Shown here piece after piece: positions 19,503 through 28,046 of a stretch of 64,000 nucleotides of DNA. Origin of the DNA: Pseudonocardia sp. ICBG1293 (lineage in GTDB: Bacteria > Actinomycetota > Actinomycetes > Mycobacteriales > Pseudonocardiaceae). How positions within the stretch are numbered: position 1 is the stretch's first letter; each line of letters begins with the position of its first letter. Location of the stretch: NCBI RefSeq assembly GCF_020131355.1, contig NZ_JAHLEL010000044.1, positions 248,001-312,000 on the forward strand. Direction: 5' to 3'. Both the position numbers and the translations under genes were made by a program. The notes under the pieces are model-generated. The model saw only the letters and a program-made list of their open reading frames with translations, had not been told where the DNA came from and made no database searches.

Positions 19503-20623
19503 GCTCGGTGCTGTTCGCCCGTCGGTCGCGGCGGCAGAAGCCGCCGGCCCCCGAGGAGGACATCGAGCTGCAGGAGCCGCCCGCCATCCCGGAGGACACC
19601 GGCGGCGGGCTCAGCTCGGTGCTGCTGTACGCGCCGATGGGACTCGGCGGCCTGGCCATGATGATGATGTTCCTGCGCCCGGGGTCGGGCATCATGTCCT
19701 ACATCGGCGGCGGCCTAATGGTGCTGTCGGTGGTGGGCATGATGTTCGCCCAGATCCTGCGCAAGGCCGTCGAGCACAAGCAGAAGCTGCACGGCCACCG
19801 CCGGGACTACATCCGCTACCTCGGGCAGCTCCGCCGCCGGGTCCGCAAGGGACTGCGCGCCCAGCAGCACGCCGCCCGCTGGACCCACCCGGACCCGAGA
19901 TCGCTGTGGTCGATCGCCCTCGGCTACCGGCTGTGGGAGCGGCGGCCCTCGCACGACGACTTCAGCGAGGCCAGGATCGGGCTCGGTGCCCAGCGCTCGG
20001 CGCTGCGCCTGGTCACCCCGGACACCAAGCCGATCGAGGACCTGGAGCCGCTGGCCGCGCACGCGCTGCGCCGTTTCCTGCGCGCCTACTCGACGCTGCC
20101 GAACGCGCCGATCGCGATCTACCTGCGCGGTTTCGCCCGCATCCAGCTGCAGGACGCGCCGCAGGACGTCCCCGGCGAGCCGGAGACACCCGAGATCTCC
20201 GACGGCTCGGACTCCGCCGACGCCGGTCTCGTCACCGGCTCCGAACGGCCGTCCACATCGGATGACGACGCGGCCGACCCGCTCCCCCCGTCCGCACTCG
20301 GCAGGCCGGCGCGGTCTCCCGACGCCGGTGGTGTGAGCGCCCGGGTACCGGAGGACGGGGCCGAACCGGACGCACCGCAGACCCCCGGCCCGGACCCCGT
20401 GCTCGGCGCGGTCCGCGCCCTCCTGGCCCAGGTCGCGACCGCGCACGCGCCCGGCGACGTCCGCATCGTCGTCGCCGCGTCCGCCGACCGCCGCCACCGG
20501 TGGGACTGGTGCAAGTGGCTGCCGCACCACCTCGATCCCGAGGTCCGCGACGGGGCGGGCGAGCTGCGCATGGTCGCGGACTCCCTCGCCGGCGCGGAGG
20601 ACCTGCTAGGGCGTGTCTCCTAA
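19499..20623 (+). pseudogene. eccC: eccC, 5' part, interrupted by nested IS elements
   Basis: N-terminal 369 codons of the T7SS motor ATPase EccC. A basic/Pro start (VSSVLFARRSRRQKPPAP) is followed by the ELQEPPAIPE segment, then two membrane helices at about 45-95 (VLLYAPMGLGGLAMMMMF, LMVLSVVGMMFAQI). The EccC cytosolic linker before ATPase domain 1 follows, containing an unusual acidic/Pro insert at about 230-290. The frame enters IS sequence after CTG CTA GGG and stops at 20621-20623. GTG 19499 is preferred because MSxVLFRRxxRR is how this family starts; GTG 19469 would add ten residues. Excising the insertion (20609-22659 plus one TA) rejoins exactly in frame to the 3' part, giving about 1,402 aa. 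Confidence 0.9.
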
Positions 20624-20906
20624 AGTGCGCAACCAGGTGACGATGGCCTTCAGTGCAACTCCGCCGCGGAAGGTCAGCGCGAGCTTGTCGTAGCGGGTCG
20701 CGAGGCCGCGCCACTGCTTGACCTCGCAGAACCCGCGTTCGACGACGTTGCGGCCGCGGTAGTCGACCCGGTCGAACGCCGGTGGTCGGCCGCCGCGTGT
20801 GCCGCGTCGTTTCCGGTGTCCCTGCTGGTCAGCCGGCTCCGGGATGACCGCGACGATCCGTCGTCTGCGCAGGTGGGCGCGGATGGCGCGTGAGGAGTAG
20901 GCCTTA

Positions 20907-21887
20907 GAGCGTCCGGCGATTGATGGTTATCGGAGTCGACGGGTCGTGGGTCGGGTTGTCCAGCGGTAGCGGCTGCGGGCATGGTTGATCAGCCGGCGGA
21001 TCACGGTGAGCGCGGCGGCGAGGTTGAGGTAGAACTCGACGATGATCTTCCGGCGATCGGTGAACCGGCGCAGCTTGCCGTAGCCGTTCATCCAGGAATG
21101 GGTGCGCTCGACCGGCCACCGCTTACCGACCTGGATCGGGGCGGGCCGGCCCTTGGTGGCGATCTGTGCGTCGAACCCGAGTCGTTCGAGCAGATCGCGG
21201 GTCTTGCCTGAGTCATAGCCCCGGTCCAGGTGCAGGCACGGTCGCTCGGGCAGCGGCCCGATCATGTCGTAGATCCCGATCAGGGTCGGTTTCAGCAACG
21301 GCGAGTCGTGGTCATTGGCGCGGGCGCTGATCAGGTGCAGCGGGATCCCCGCACCGTCGCAGACCACGGAGCGTTTGGTGCCCTGTTTGCCCCGGTCGAC
21401 CGGGTTACAGCCGGCGACCTCGCCACCGCAGGGAGCCTTGGTGATCGCTCCGTCGGCAGACAGATCGTCGAGGTCGAGACCGATCATCTGGTCATAGCCG
21501 GCCAGCGCGGCCCGAAGGACCTGCTCCCCGACGCCGGCGGCGGCCCACTGGGCGAGACGGCGGCGGATCGTGCGGTCCGAGCAGCCGGGGGTGGCAATGC
21601 GTTCGTAGCCGCTGCCGTGCACCAACGCCGCGAGCACGTGCTCGAACACCAGGCGGTCGGGGATACGGCGGCGGTGACATCCCCACGGATGGGCCGGGTC
21701 GAACTCCGGGCGCCGCTCTGCCTCGATCAGGGCAGCGAACTCGACCCAGAGGGGGTCGATCAGCGATTCTGGCAATAGAGGCACGGACCCTCCAGGCGAC
21801 CATCAGGACATCAGCAATCCCATGATCACTTGCAGGTCCGTGTCTCTACCAACACCGACACACGGCCACCTCTACTGCCGGACGCTC
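20907..21887. mobile_element. Innermost complete IS5-family element (981 bp)
   Basis: Inverted ends GAGCGTCCGGC at 20907 and its complement ending at 21887, flanked by TTA at 20904-20906 and 21888-21890. It contains one intact transposase and appears the youngest insertion here, having landed in the TTA duplicated by the adjacent MITE. Confidence 0.85.
20927..21784 (-). CDS. IS5-family DDE transposase, intact
   Basis: Protein of 285 aa starting MPLLPESLIDPLWVEFAALI. It shows an N-terminal helical region, the first Asp in LDDLSADGAITKAPCGGEVAG, NPVDRGKQGTKRSVV, the second Asp in CLHLDRGYDSGKTR, and ERTHSWMNGYGKLRRFTDR with the catalytic Glu, the usual IS5 order. The single uninterrupted frame fills nearly the whole 981-bp element, and both inverted ends are present, so it may still be mobile. 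Confidence 0.92.
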   Translation of the reverse strand: MPLLPESLIDPLWVEFAALIEAERRPEFDPAHPWGCHRRRIPDRLVFEHVLAALVHGSGYERIATPGCSDRTIRRRLAQWAAAGVGEQVLRAALAGYDQMIGLDLDDLSADGAITKAPCGGEVAGCNPVDRGKQGTKRSVVCDGAGIPLHLISARANDHDSPLLKPTLIGIYDMIGPLPERPCLHLDRGYDSGKTRDLLERLGFDAQIATKGRPAPIQVGKRWPVERTHSWMNGYGKLRRFTDRRKIIVEFYLNLAAALTVIRRLINHARSRYRWTTRPTTRRLR

Positions 21888-21890
21888 TTA

Positions 21891-22011
21891 GAGGTCGTTT
21901 CAGAACGACTTGTCGAGTTTCCATTGACCCCTCGACGACAGATCAAACGGCAGGTCAGATAGCCGCTTGTCGTCTACAACAGACACGTCGACCTCGTTCT
22001 GAAATGACCTC
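21891..22011. mobile_element. 121-bp MITE-like element
   Basis: Ends are GAGGTCGTTTCAGAACGA and the complement of GAGGTCATTTCAGAACGA (17 of 18 match). They are flanked by TTA at 21888-21890 and 22012-22014. There is no coding capacity. It looks like a short non-autonomous derivative of an IS5-type element. It sits inside the transposase of the outer IS, and the inner IS landed at its left TTA. Confidence 0.8.
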
Positions 22012-22158
22012 TTATCTGCGCGGACCCGCTCGGGTCGGGTCCGCGGTCGGCCCGGACCGACCCGTCCGACGCTCAGATGTGACATCAGGTGCGCGAACAT
22101 CGGGGCGTCACCGGCCTGGCCAGGGCCGACCAGTACGACCAGCGGGCGGCCGTGTCCG

Positions 22159-22611
22159 TCAACGAGCTGGTGGATCTTCGTGCCGAGCCCTCCGCGGGAG
22201 CGGCCCAACGCGTGATCGGGCGGCTCGATCAGCAGATTCTTGTAGTTCGATCCGGCCCCCTGTGTCCCGCTGCAGGGTCGCGGCGTGTTGGTGAGCGCGG
22301 ATGATCGTCGAGTCGACCGACACGGCCCAGTCCACGAGACCGGCGGAGTCGGCATCGGCGAGCAGAGCTGCGAGAACCTGGTCCCAGGTGCCGTCACCGC
22401 AGTAGCGGCGGTGGCGTTTCCATAGGGTCTGCCACAGCCCGAACTCGACCGGGACATCACGCCAGGCCAGCCCGCAGCGGAACCGGTAGATGATCCCCTC
22501 GATCACTCTGCGGTGATCGGCGAACGGGCGCCCTGGCATCCCGTCCGACGAGGGCAGTAACGGCTCGAGTCGGTCCCACTGGGCATCGGTCAGGACGGCA
22601 CGGCGCGACAC
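22159..22611 (-). CDS. IS5-family transposase, ORF A
   Basis: Start MSRRAVLTDAQWDRLEPLLP and the segment YRFRCGLAWRDVP...FGLWQTLWKRHRRYCGDGTWD are the conserved N-terminus of IS427-type transposases. VDSTIIRAHQHAA carries the first catalytic Asp. The in-frame product then loses similarity. Continuation lies in the -1 frame after the five-base C run at 22256-22260 (GGGGG on the coding strand), where programmed slippage is usual for this group. The ORF B part is interrupted, so an active full-length transposase cannot be made from this copy. Confidence 0.8.
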   Translation of the reverse strand: MSRRAVLTDAQWDRLEPLLPSSDGMPGRPFADHRRVIEGIIYRFRCGLAWRDVPVEFGLWQTLWKRHRRYCGDGTWDQVLAALLADADSAGLVDWAVSVDSTIIRAHQHAATLQRDTGGRIELQESADRAARSRVGPLPRRARHEDPPAR

Positions 22612-22727
22612 CTACTGATCATCGCGCAGGCCCGACCAGCCGGGTTAGGAGACGCGCCCTAGGGGGCACCGCGTTCACCGGCCGCCCCGGTTTCGAGCCG
22701 GGCAGCCCGGTCACCGCGACCGAGCCG

Positions 22728-25700
22728 ATGGTCGTCCTGGTGCTCGACGGTGTGACGGTTCCCGACGACCACCGTGCGGCCGGCGAGGGGTATCGGAACA
22801 CGGTCGTGGTCGACGTCGGCGGAGCCCTGTCCTGGTCCGCGCGTCCCGACACGCTGTACCTGGAGATCGGGCCGGAGCAGGCGAGCACGGTGACCTTCGA
22901 CCGGCTCGGCAAGCCGCACAGCCGGGCACTGTGCCGTCCCGACCACCTCGGTGAGGCGTCCGCGGCGGCACTGGCCAGGACGATGTCGCGTTACCGGATC
23001 GGCACCGCCACCTCCGGCAGCGACGAGCCCCTGGTGTCGGACTACGACCTCGCGGCGCTGCTCGGCGTGGGCGACGTGCGGACCTTCGACCCGGTCCGCT
23101 ACCGCGCGGAACGCCGCTCGGCCCGGCGGCGGCTGCGGGTGCCGATCGGGATCGCCGGGGCCGGCGGCCCGCTGGAGCTGGACTTGAAGGAGTCCGCCGA
23201 GGACGGGATGGGCCCGCACGGGATGTGTGTCGGCGCGACCGGTTCGGGCAAGAGCGAGCTGCTCCGGACGCTGGTGCTCGCCCTGGCCACCACGCACTCG
23301 TCGGAGGACCTGAACTTCGTCCTCGTCGACTTCAAGGGAGGTGCGGCCTTCCTCGGCTTCGACCGGCTGCCGCACACCTCCGCGGTGATCACGAACCTGG
23401 TCGACGAGCTGGAGCTGGTCGACCGGATGAAGGACGCGCTGACCGGTGAGCTCACCCGGCGCCAGGAGCACCTGCGCGCGGCCGGGAACTACGCCTCGCG
23501 CCGCGACTACGAGGCCGCCCGCGCCGCGGGCACCCCGCTGGAGCCGATGCCCGCGCTGTTCATCGTCGTCGACGAGTTCTCCGAGATGCTGACCTCCAAG
23601 CCCGAGTTCATCGACGTGTTCGCGATGATCGGGCGGCTCGGCCGCAGCCTCGGGGTGCACATGCTGCTCGCCAGCCAGCGGCTCGACGAGGGTCGCATCT
23701 CCAAGGTCGAGACCCACCTGTCGTACCGGATCGGTCTGCGGACCTTCTCCCCCGGCGAGTCGCGCAGCGTGATCGGGGTGCCGGACGCCTACGAGCTGCC
23801 GTCCAGCCCGGGCAACGGCTACCTGCGCCCCGACACCCAGACCCTGGTCCGGTTCAAGGGTGCCTACTCCTCGGCGCCCTACCGCCCCGCCCGGCGGCGT
23901 ACCGCCCGTAACGAGGTCGAACAGCAGGTCATCGCCTACCACAGCGACTACGTCGAGCCGCCCCCGGCGCCGGAGCCCGAGCCGGACCCGGAGCCCGAGA
24001 TCGCCGAGAAGACCCAGGCGATGATCGACGTCCTGATCGAGCGCCTGGAGGGCATCGGCCCGCGGGCACACCAGGTGTGGCTGCCGCCACTGCAGCTCGC
24101 CCCGACCCTGGACCAGCTACTGCCGCCGCTGGTGGACCACCCCGAGCTCGGGCTGCGCCCGGTCGGTGGGCTGGGTACCGGGTCGCTGTCGGTCCCGGTC
24201 GGCCTGGTCGACCTGCCGGACCAGCAGCGCCGCGACCTGCTGCTCGCCGACCTGGCCGGGGCACGCGGCAACGTCGCCGTGGTCGGCGGCCCGCAGAGCG
24301 GCAAGAGCACCCTGCTCCGCACCCTGATCGCCGGGCTCGCGCTGACCCACTCGGCCCGCGAGGTCCAGTTCTACTGCCTGGACTTCGGCGGCACGTTGTC
24401 CTCGTTGTCGTCGTTGCCGCACGTCGGCAGCGTCGGCGGACGGCTGGACCGCGACCGGGTGACCCGCACCGTGCTGGAGACGACCAACCTGCTCGCCCGG
24501 CGCGAGGCGTTGTTCGCCGCGAACGGCATCGACTCGATGGCCACCTACCGGCGGGCCAGGGCGGCTGGCCGGTTCCACGACGAGGACCCCTACGGGGACG
24601 TGTTCCTGGTCGTCGACGGTTGGTACACCATCCGGCAGGACTTCGAGGTGCTGGAGGAGCGGTTCTCCGAGATCGCCGCCCGCGGACTGAGCTTCGGCGT
24701 GCACCTGGTGATCGCGTCCAGCCGGTGGGCGGAGATGCGCCCCTGGCTACGCGACGTGCTGGGGACCCGCTACGAGCTGCGCCTCGGCGACCCGTCGGAC
24801 TCGGAGATCAACGGCCGGTTCGCCGCGACGGTGCCGCAGCGCCCCGGACGCGGTATCACCCCGGACCGGTTGCACTTCCTCACCGCACTGCCCCGGATCG
24901 ACGGCGACCAGGGCACGTCGGACCTCGCGGAGGCCACGGCCGACCTGGCCGACAGCCTCGCCGTCCCCGACGCACCGACCGCACCGGCCGTGCGGCTGCT
25001 GCCGATGGAGCTGTCGCCGTCCGCCCTGCCGTCGCCGACGGCCCCGAGCTCCACCGCGGAGATGCGGATGCCGCTCGGAATCGAGGACGTCGAGCTCGGG
25101 GTGCAGTGGCTGGACTTCGACGCCAGCCCGCACCTGATGGTGTTCGGCGACGCCGAGACGGGCAAGACCGGTCTGATGCGGCACATCGCGCGCTCGGTCG
25201 TCGCCCATCACCCGGCGGGCGAGGCCAAGGTCATGTTCGGCGACGTCCGCCGCGAGCTCTACGACGCGATCCCGCAGGAGAACCAGATCGAGTACGCCGT
25301 CGGCAGCGACGCACTGGCGACGTCGATCTCCAACGCAGCGGCGGCGCTCAAGAACCGGGTGCCCGGCCCGGACATCCCACCGAGCAGGCTGCCGCTGCGT
25401 GACTGGTGGACCGGTGGCCGGCTCTACGTCATCATCGACGACCTGGAGCTCGTCGAGGGCGGCGGCATGAGTGGTGGGCCGCTCGATCCACTGTTGCCGC
25501 TGATCGCACAGGGTGCGGACATCGGGCTGCACCTGATCGTCGCGCGCAGCACCTCCGGAGCCAGCCGCTCGATGATGAACGCGGTCATGCGCCGGATGTG
25601 GGAGCTCGGCACCCCCGCGGTGCTGTTCTCGTGTCCGCGCGACGAGGGCGCGTTCCTCGGAACGGTCAAGCCGCGCACCCTGCCGGCAGGACGAGCCCAG

Positions 25701-25760
25701 TTCATCAACCGGCGGCGCGGGGTACGGCTCGTACAGACCCCGCTGCAGCGCGGGGACTGA
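22728..25760 (+). CDS. eccC: eccC, 3' part: three FtsK/SpoIIIE-type ATPase domains
   Basis: C-terminal about 1,010 residues of the T7SS motor EccC. Three ATPase modules are visible, with Walker A motifs GATGSGKS (about 169), GGPQSGKS (about 520) and GDAETGKT (about 807). Domain 1 has Walker B LFIVVDEF, and the later domains have VFLVVDGW and LYVIIDDLEL. The frame is open upstream to the IS right end (22662), where it continues the 5' part. ATG 22728 is only the first possible restart. All Walker lysines are intact, so damage is limited to the IS insertion. Whether a two-piece EccC works is unknown; the family needs the membrane-anchored N-terminus for translocon assembly. Confidence 0.9.
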   Translation: MVVLVLDGVTVPDDHRAAGEGYRNTVVVDVGGALSWSARPDTLYLEIGPEQASTVTFDRLGKPHSRALCRPDHLGEASAAALARTMSRYRIGTATSGSDEPLVSDYDLAALLGVGDVRTFDPVRYRAERRSARRRLRVPIGIAGAGGPLELDLKESAEDGMGPHGMCVGATGSGKSELLRTLVLALATTHSSEDLNFVLVDFKGGAAFLGFDRLPHTSAVITNLVDELELVDRMKDALTGELTRRQEHLRAAGNYASRRDYEAARAAGTPLEPMPALFIVVDEFSEMLTSKPEFIDVFAMIGRLGRSLGVHMLLASQRLDEGRISKVETHLSYRIGLRTFSPGESRSVIGVPDAYELPSSPGNGYLRPDTQTLVRFKGAYSSAPYRPARRRTARNEVEQQVIAYHSDYVEPPPAPEPEPDPEPEIAEKTQAMIDVLIERLEGIGPRAHQVWLPPLQLAPTLDQLLPPLVDHPELGLRPVGGLGTGSLSVPVGLVDLPDQQRRDLLLADLAGARGNVAVVGGPQSGKSTLLRTLIAGLALTHSAREVQFYCLDFGGTLSSLSSLPHVGSVGGRLDRDRVTRTVLETTNLLARREALFAANGIDSMATYRRARAAGRFHDEDPYGDVFLVVDGWYTIRQDFEVLEERFSEIAARGLSFGVHLVIASSRWAEMRPWLRDVLGTRYELRLGDPSDSEINGRFAATVPQRPGRGITPDRLHFLTALPRIDGDQGTSDLAEATADLADSLAVPDAPTAPAVRLLPMELSPSALPSPTAPSSTAEMRMPLGIEDVELGVQWLDFDASPHLMVFGDAETGKTGLMRHIARSVVAHHPAGEAKVMFGDVRRELYDAIPQENQIEYAVGSDALATSISNAAAALKNRVPGPDIPPSRLPLRDWWTGGRLYVIIDDLELVEGGGMSGGPLDPLLPLIAQGADIGLHLIVARSTSGASRSMMNAVMRRMWELGTPAVLFSCPRDEGAFLGTVKPRTLPAGRAQFINRRRGVRLVQTPLQRGD

Positions 25761-25773
25761 CTGCGGACACCGA

Positions 25774-25806
25774 CCGGCGACACGGCTCGACGAGCCGTGT
25801 CGCCGG
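25774..25806 (+). terminator. Hairpin after eccC
   Basis: Perfect 16-base arms (CCGGCGACACGGCTCG and complement) with a one-base centre, 14 bp after the eccC stop. There is no T-run, as is common in high-GC actinobacteria. Confidence 0.75.
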
Positions 25807-25948
25807 TGGGTCCGGCCTCCCGACCTGGGCGCAGCGCGGTATCGAGGCAGAGGGGTCGCCGTTCCGGACGACGTCGTCCGCCCTCCGTCGGGGTCGTCGC
25901 CACGATTCTCGCGCACGGTCGACCGCGTCATCACGTGACCACACGGAA

Positions 25949-26026
25949 ACGACCTCCGATGCAGTGGCATCGGAGGTCGTCGGTCGTGCCGTGAATCGGG
26001 TTCCGGTCCCATCGGGCCGGAACCCG
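25949..26026 (-). terminator. Two hairpins between eccC and the WXG100 pair
   Basis: First hairpin 25949-25980: 14-base arms (ACGACCTCCGATGC) with an AGTG loop. Second hairpin 25996-26026: 11-base arms (TCGGGTTCCGG). Both follow the stop of the leftward WXG100 gene at 26040 and face the convergent eccC. The gap 25761-26039 holds nothing else recognisable. Confidence 0.7.
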
Positions 26027-26039
26027 ACACTTCACCGGT

Positions 26040-26339
26040 TCAGACCTGCAAACGCCTGGCGCCGGCGCCGTCGGTGTCCTGCATGTTCACAGCCCCGTTC
26101 TTGAGGCTGTTACCGACCTCGAACAGATTCTGCTGACGCCGCTCGAGATCCTTGTTGATCTCAGCGGAGGTGGCCTCGTAGCTCTTCGAGGCGTCACCGC
26201 CCCAGGTGTCGGAGACGAGCTTCTGCACGTCCTTGCGCATGGTGTCGGCGGTCTGCTGCATGTTGTCCACACCGCCCGCGATCGCCTTGTTGCACGCCTC
26301 GATCACAGCGTAGTCGTACACCGTGTTGTTGCCGGCCAT
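26040..26339 (-). CDS. WXG100 (ESAT-6-like) protein
   Basis: Protein of 99 aa with the canonical hairpin of two helices joined by DTWGGDASKSY, the WXG turn of EsxA-type proteins. The N-terminal half (EACNKAIAGGVDNMQQTADTMRKDVQKL) and C-terminal half (DLERRQQNLFEVGNSLKNG) are amphipathic. It is the second gene of a pair with the 104-aa protein encoded just upstream, the usual EsxB-EsxA arrangement in which the two form a heterodimer exported by EccC. ATG 26339 is the start. No YxxxD/E export motif is obvious at its own C-terminus. Confidence 0.92.
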   Translation of the reverse strand: MAGNNTVYDYAVIEACNKAIAGGVDNMQQTADTMRKDVQKLVSDTWGGDASKSYEATSAEINKDLERRQQNLFEVGNSLKNGAVNMQDTDGAGARRLQV

Positions 26340-26376
26340 CTCAACCCTCTCGTCGTCGGTGTCGTCGCAGCTCAGA

Positions 26377-26691
26377 TCAGCTGAGGAAGCTGTTGAGACT
26401 GTTCATGTTGCTGGCGTTCGCCTCGTCCGACGCCGTCTGCTCCTCAGCCGTGACCCGCATGCTCTTGGTGAGGTCGTTGCAGCGGCTGACGATCATCTGG
26501 TCGACGTTGCGGAACCAGGACTCGTACACGTCGGACAGAGCCTTGGTCTGCGCGCTGTTGCTCGACTGGAGGGTGTTCTGGACGATTCCCTGTACCCGCT
26601 TGAGCTCGGAGCGCATCGCCTCCTGACCCTGGTCGTGCATCTTCGCCGCACTGTCGATTGCGCCCTGTTCGAAACTGGTAACTTCCGCCAC
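26377..26691 (-). CDS. WXG100-like partner (CFP-10-like) protein
   Basis: Protein of 104 aa when started at GTG 26691, which follows AAAGGTGG at good spacing; a longer upstream start would add 14 unsupported residues. The helical hairpin (DSAAKMHDQGQEAMRSELKRVQGIVQNTL ... WFRNVDQMIVSRCNDLTKSMRV) has LQSSNSAQTK at the turn instead of a strict WXG. Atypical turns also occur in one partner of some Esx pairs. Thirty-seven bases separate it from the downstream WXG100 gene, so the two are one unit. Its promoter region is invaded by the IS630 element 81 bp upstream. Confidence 0.85.
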   Translation of the reverse strand: MAEVTSFEQGAIDSAAKMHDQGQEAMRSELKRVQGIVQNTLQSSNSAQTKALSDVYESWFRNVDQMIVSRCNDLTKSMRVTAEEQTASDEANASNMNSLNSFLS

Positions 26692-26769
26692 GGCGGACCA
26701 CCTTTCGCGAGAGTCGAGGATCGAACCGGACATCGACTTGCAACCGGTGTCCGGCAGGTAGTCCCGAAC

Positions 26770-27840
26770 CTAGTGTCGCGTAAACGATGTTCTTTGACCG
26801 GGTCGGCAGTGGTTGAGTAGGTGGTCTGCGGGTTTGGTCCAGATGAACGGGTGGCAGCGTTCGTTCCAGCCGTCGATGAACCGGCCGATCGCGCCGATCA
26901 GTTCTCTGACGCTGCCGAAGCTGCCACGGCGAATGGCCTGGCGGGTGATGACCCCGAAAAAGACCTCGACCATGTTCAGCCACGATCCCGAGGTCGGGGT
27001 GAAGTGCAGGGTGATCCGCGGGTTGCGGGCCAGCCAGGCCTTCACTGCGGGGTGCTTGTGGGTCGCGTAGTTGTCCACCACCAGGTGCAGCTTGCGCCGC
27101 GGGTAGGCCTTCGCGACCTGCTTGAGGAACCGCAGGAACTCCTGATGGCGATGCCGCGGCAGGCACGCCTGCTCGACCCGCCCGGTCGCGACCTCTAACG
27201 CCGCGAACAGCGTGGTGGTGCCGTGACGGACGTAGTCATGCGTCCGTTTCTCCGGGATACCGGGCATGATCGGCAGGATCGGCGCTGTCCGGTCCAGGGC
27301 CTGGACCTGGGATTTCTCGTCGACGCAGAGCACGACGGCCTTGTCCGGCGGGTTCAGATACAACCCGACGATGTCGCGGACCTTGGCTTCGAGCTCGGGA
27401 TCGGTGGAGAACTTGAACGTCTCGGACTTCCACGGCTGCAGCCCCCACCGCCGCCAAATCTTGCCGATCCACACGTGGGAGATCCCGAGCTCGGCACCGA
27501 GCAGCCGTGACGACCAGTGCGTGACTCCGAGCCGCTCAGGCGGCGGTTCCAGCGTGGCGAGCACGACCGCGACCTCGTCGATCACCGGCGGCCGGCCCGC
27601 CTTGGGCCGGTCGGCCAGCCCGGCGATCCCCTCAGCGGCGTAACGCTTCTTCCACCCGATCACCGTCGCCTTCGACGCCCCGACCAGTGTGACGATGTCC
27701 TTGACCGCCACCCCGTCCGCGGCCAGCAACACGATCCTGCCCCGTCGGGCCAGTCCCGCCGAAACCGACGAGGAACGCAGCCAGGACTCCAACACCTCGC
27801 GGTCGGCGGCCGGAACGTCCACGGTCACAGTCAACGGCAC
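26770..27840 (-). CDS. IS630-family transposase
   Basis: Protein of 356 aa. N-terminal helix-turn-helix region (RRGRIVLLAADGVAVKDIVTLVGASKATVIGWKKRY). DDE catalytic core: VVLCVDEKSQVQALDRT, LHLVVDNYATHKHP and FTPTSGSWLNMVEVFFG with the final Glu. The gene is uninterrupted and both ends of the IS are present, so it may be active. The stop TAG is formed by the last C of the flank plus the duplicated TA at 26770-26772. Confidence 0.95.
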   Translation of the reverse strand: MPLTVTVDVPAADREVLESWLRSSSVSAGLARRGRIVLLAADGVAVKDIVTLVGASKATVIGWKKRYAAEGIAGLADRPKAGRPPVIDEVAVVLATLEPPPERLGVTHWSSRLLGAELGISHVWIGKIWRRWGLQPWKSETFKFSTDPELEAKVRDIVGLYLNPPDKAVVLCVDEKSQVQALDRTAPILPIMPGIPEKRTHDYVRHGTTTLFAALEVATGRVEQACLPRHRHQEFLRFLKQVAKAYPRRKLHLVVDNYATHKHPAVKAWLARNPRITLHFTPTSGSWLNMVEVFFGVITRQAIRRGSFGSVRELIGAIGRFIDGWNERCHPFIWTKPADHLLNHCRPGQRTSFTRH

Positions 27841-27895
27841 AGCTCATGATCCCGTAAACCAGCCCGTGAGTAAAGTAACCTAGTTACCGCAACAC
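26773..27895. mobile_element. IS630-family element upstream of the WXG100 pair
   Basis: Inverted ends GTGTCGCGTAAAC at 26773 and GTGTTGCGGTAAC (complement) ending at 27895, flanked by TA at 26771-26772 and 27896-27897, the IS630 target. The element separates T7SS-locus box 4 from the promoter-proximal region of the WXG100 pair. Confidence 0.9.
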
Positions 27896-27949
27896 TAGGG
27901 AACTCGGCCCGCGCACTCGACAATCCGTCGTCACGCGGGAAAGTTCGGA

Positions 27950-27965
27950 GGGATATCCCTCACCA
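27950..27965 (-). promoter_or_regulatory. T7SS-locus box 4, displaced by IS630
   Basis: Minus strand reads TGGTGAGGGATATCCC, with a GGGATATCCC palindrome. Removing the IS and one TA places it 134 bp above the GTG of the WXG100 pair and about 64 bp above a TACCTG -10 candidate, similar to the other boxes. In the present sequence it is 1.26 kb away. No gene is seen in 27898-28046. Confidence 0.55.
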
Positions 27966-28046
27966 GGGCGACACGACAATGCGCTGGTCACGGTCCTCGG
28001 CCGGCCCGCACGAGTTCTCGGCGTCGCGGATCGGGATCACCCCGGC

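Larger units (their letters stand above)
20606..22260 (-). pseudogene. IS5-family transposase ORF B, split by MITE and inner IS
   Basis: Part one, about 22255 down to 22012, reads EPPDHALGRSRGGLGTKIHQLVDGHGRPL...RVRADK. Part two, from 20903 down, reads AYSSRAIRAHLRRR...VIPE, then DRVDYRGRNVVERGFCEVKQWRG...RYDK with the terminal Glu of the DDE triad. Deleting the inserts plus duplicated TTA joins the parts exactly as DKAYSSRAI, the standard family sequence. The stop TAG is created by the CTA of the target duplication at 20606-20608. Confidence 0.8.
20609..22659. mobile_element. IS5-family (IS427-like) element in eccC, carrying a nested MITE and IS
   Basis: Ends are imperfect inverted repeats, GGGCGTGTCTCCTAA at 20609 and the complement of GGGCGCGTCTCCTAA at 22659. 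They are flanked by TA (20607-20608 and 22660-22661) inside a CTAG target. Without the inner elements it is about 940 bp. It carries the two-frame transposase described separately on the minus strand. Insertion splits eccC. Confidence 0.85.
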
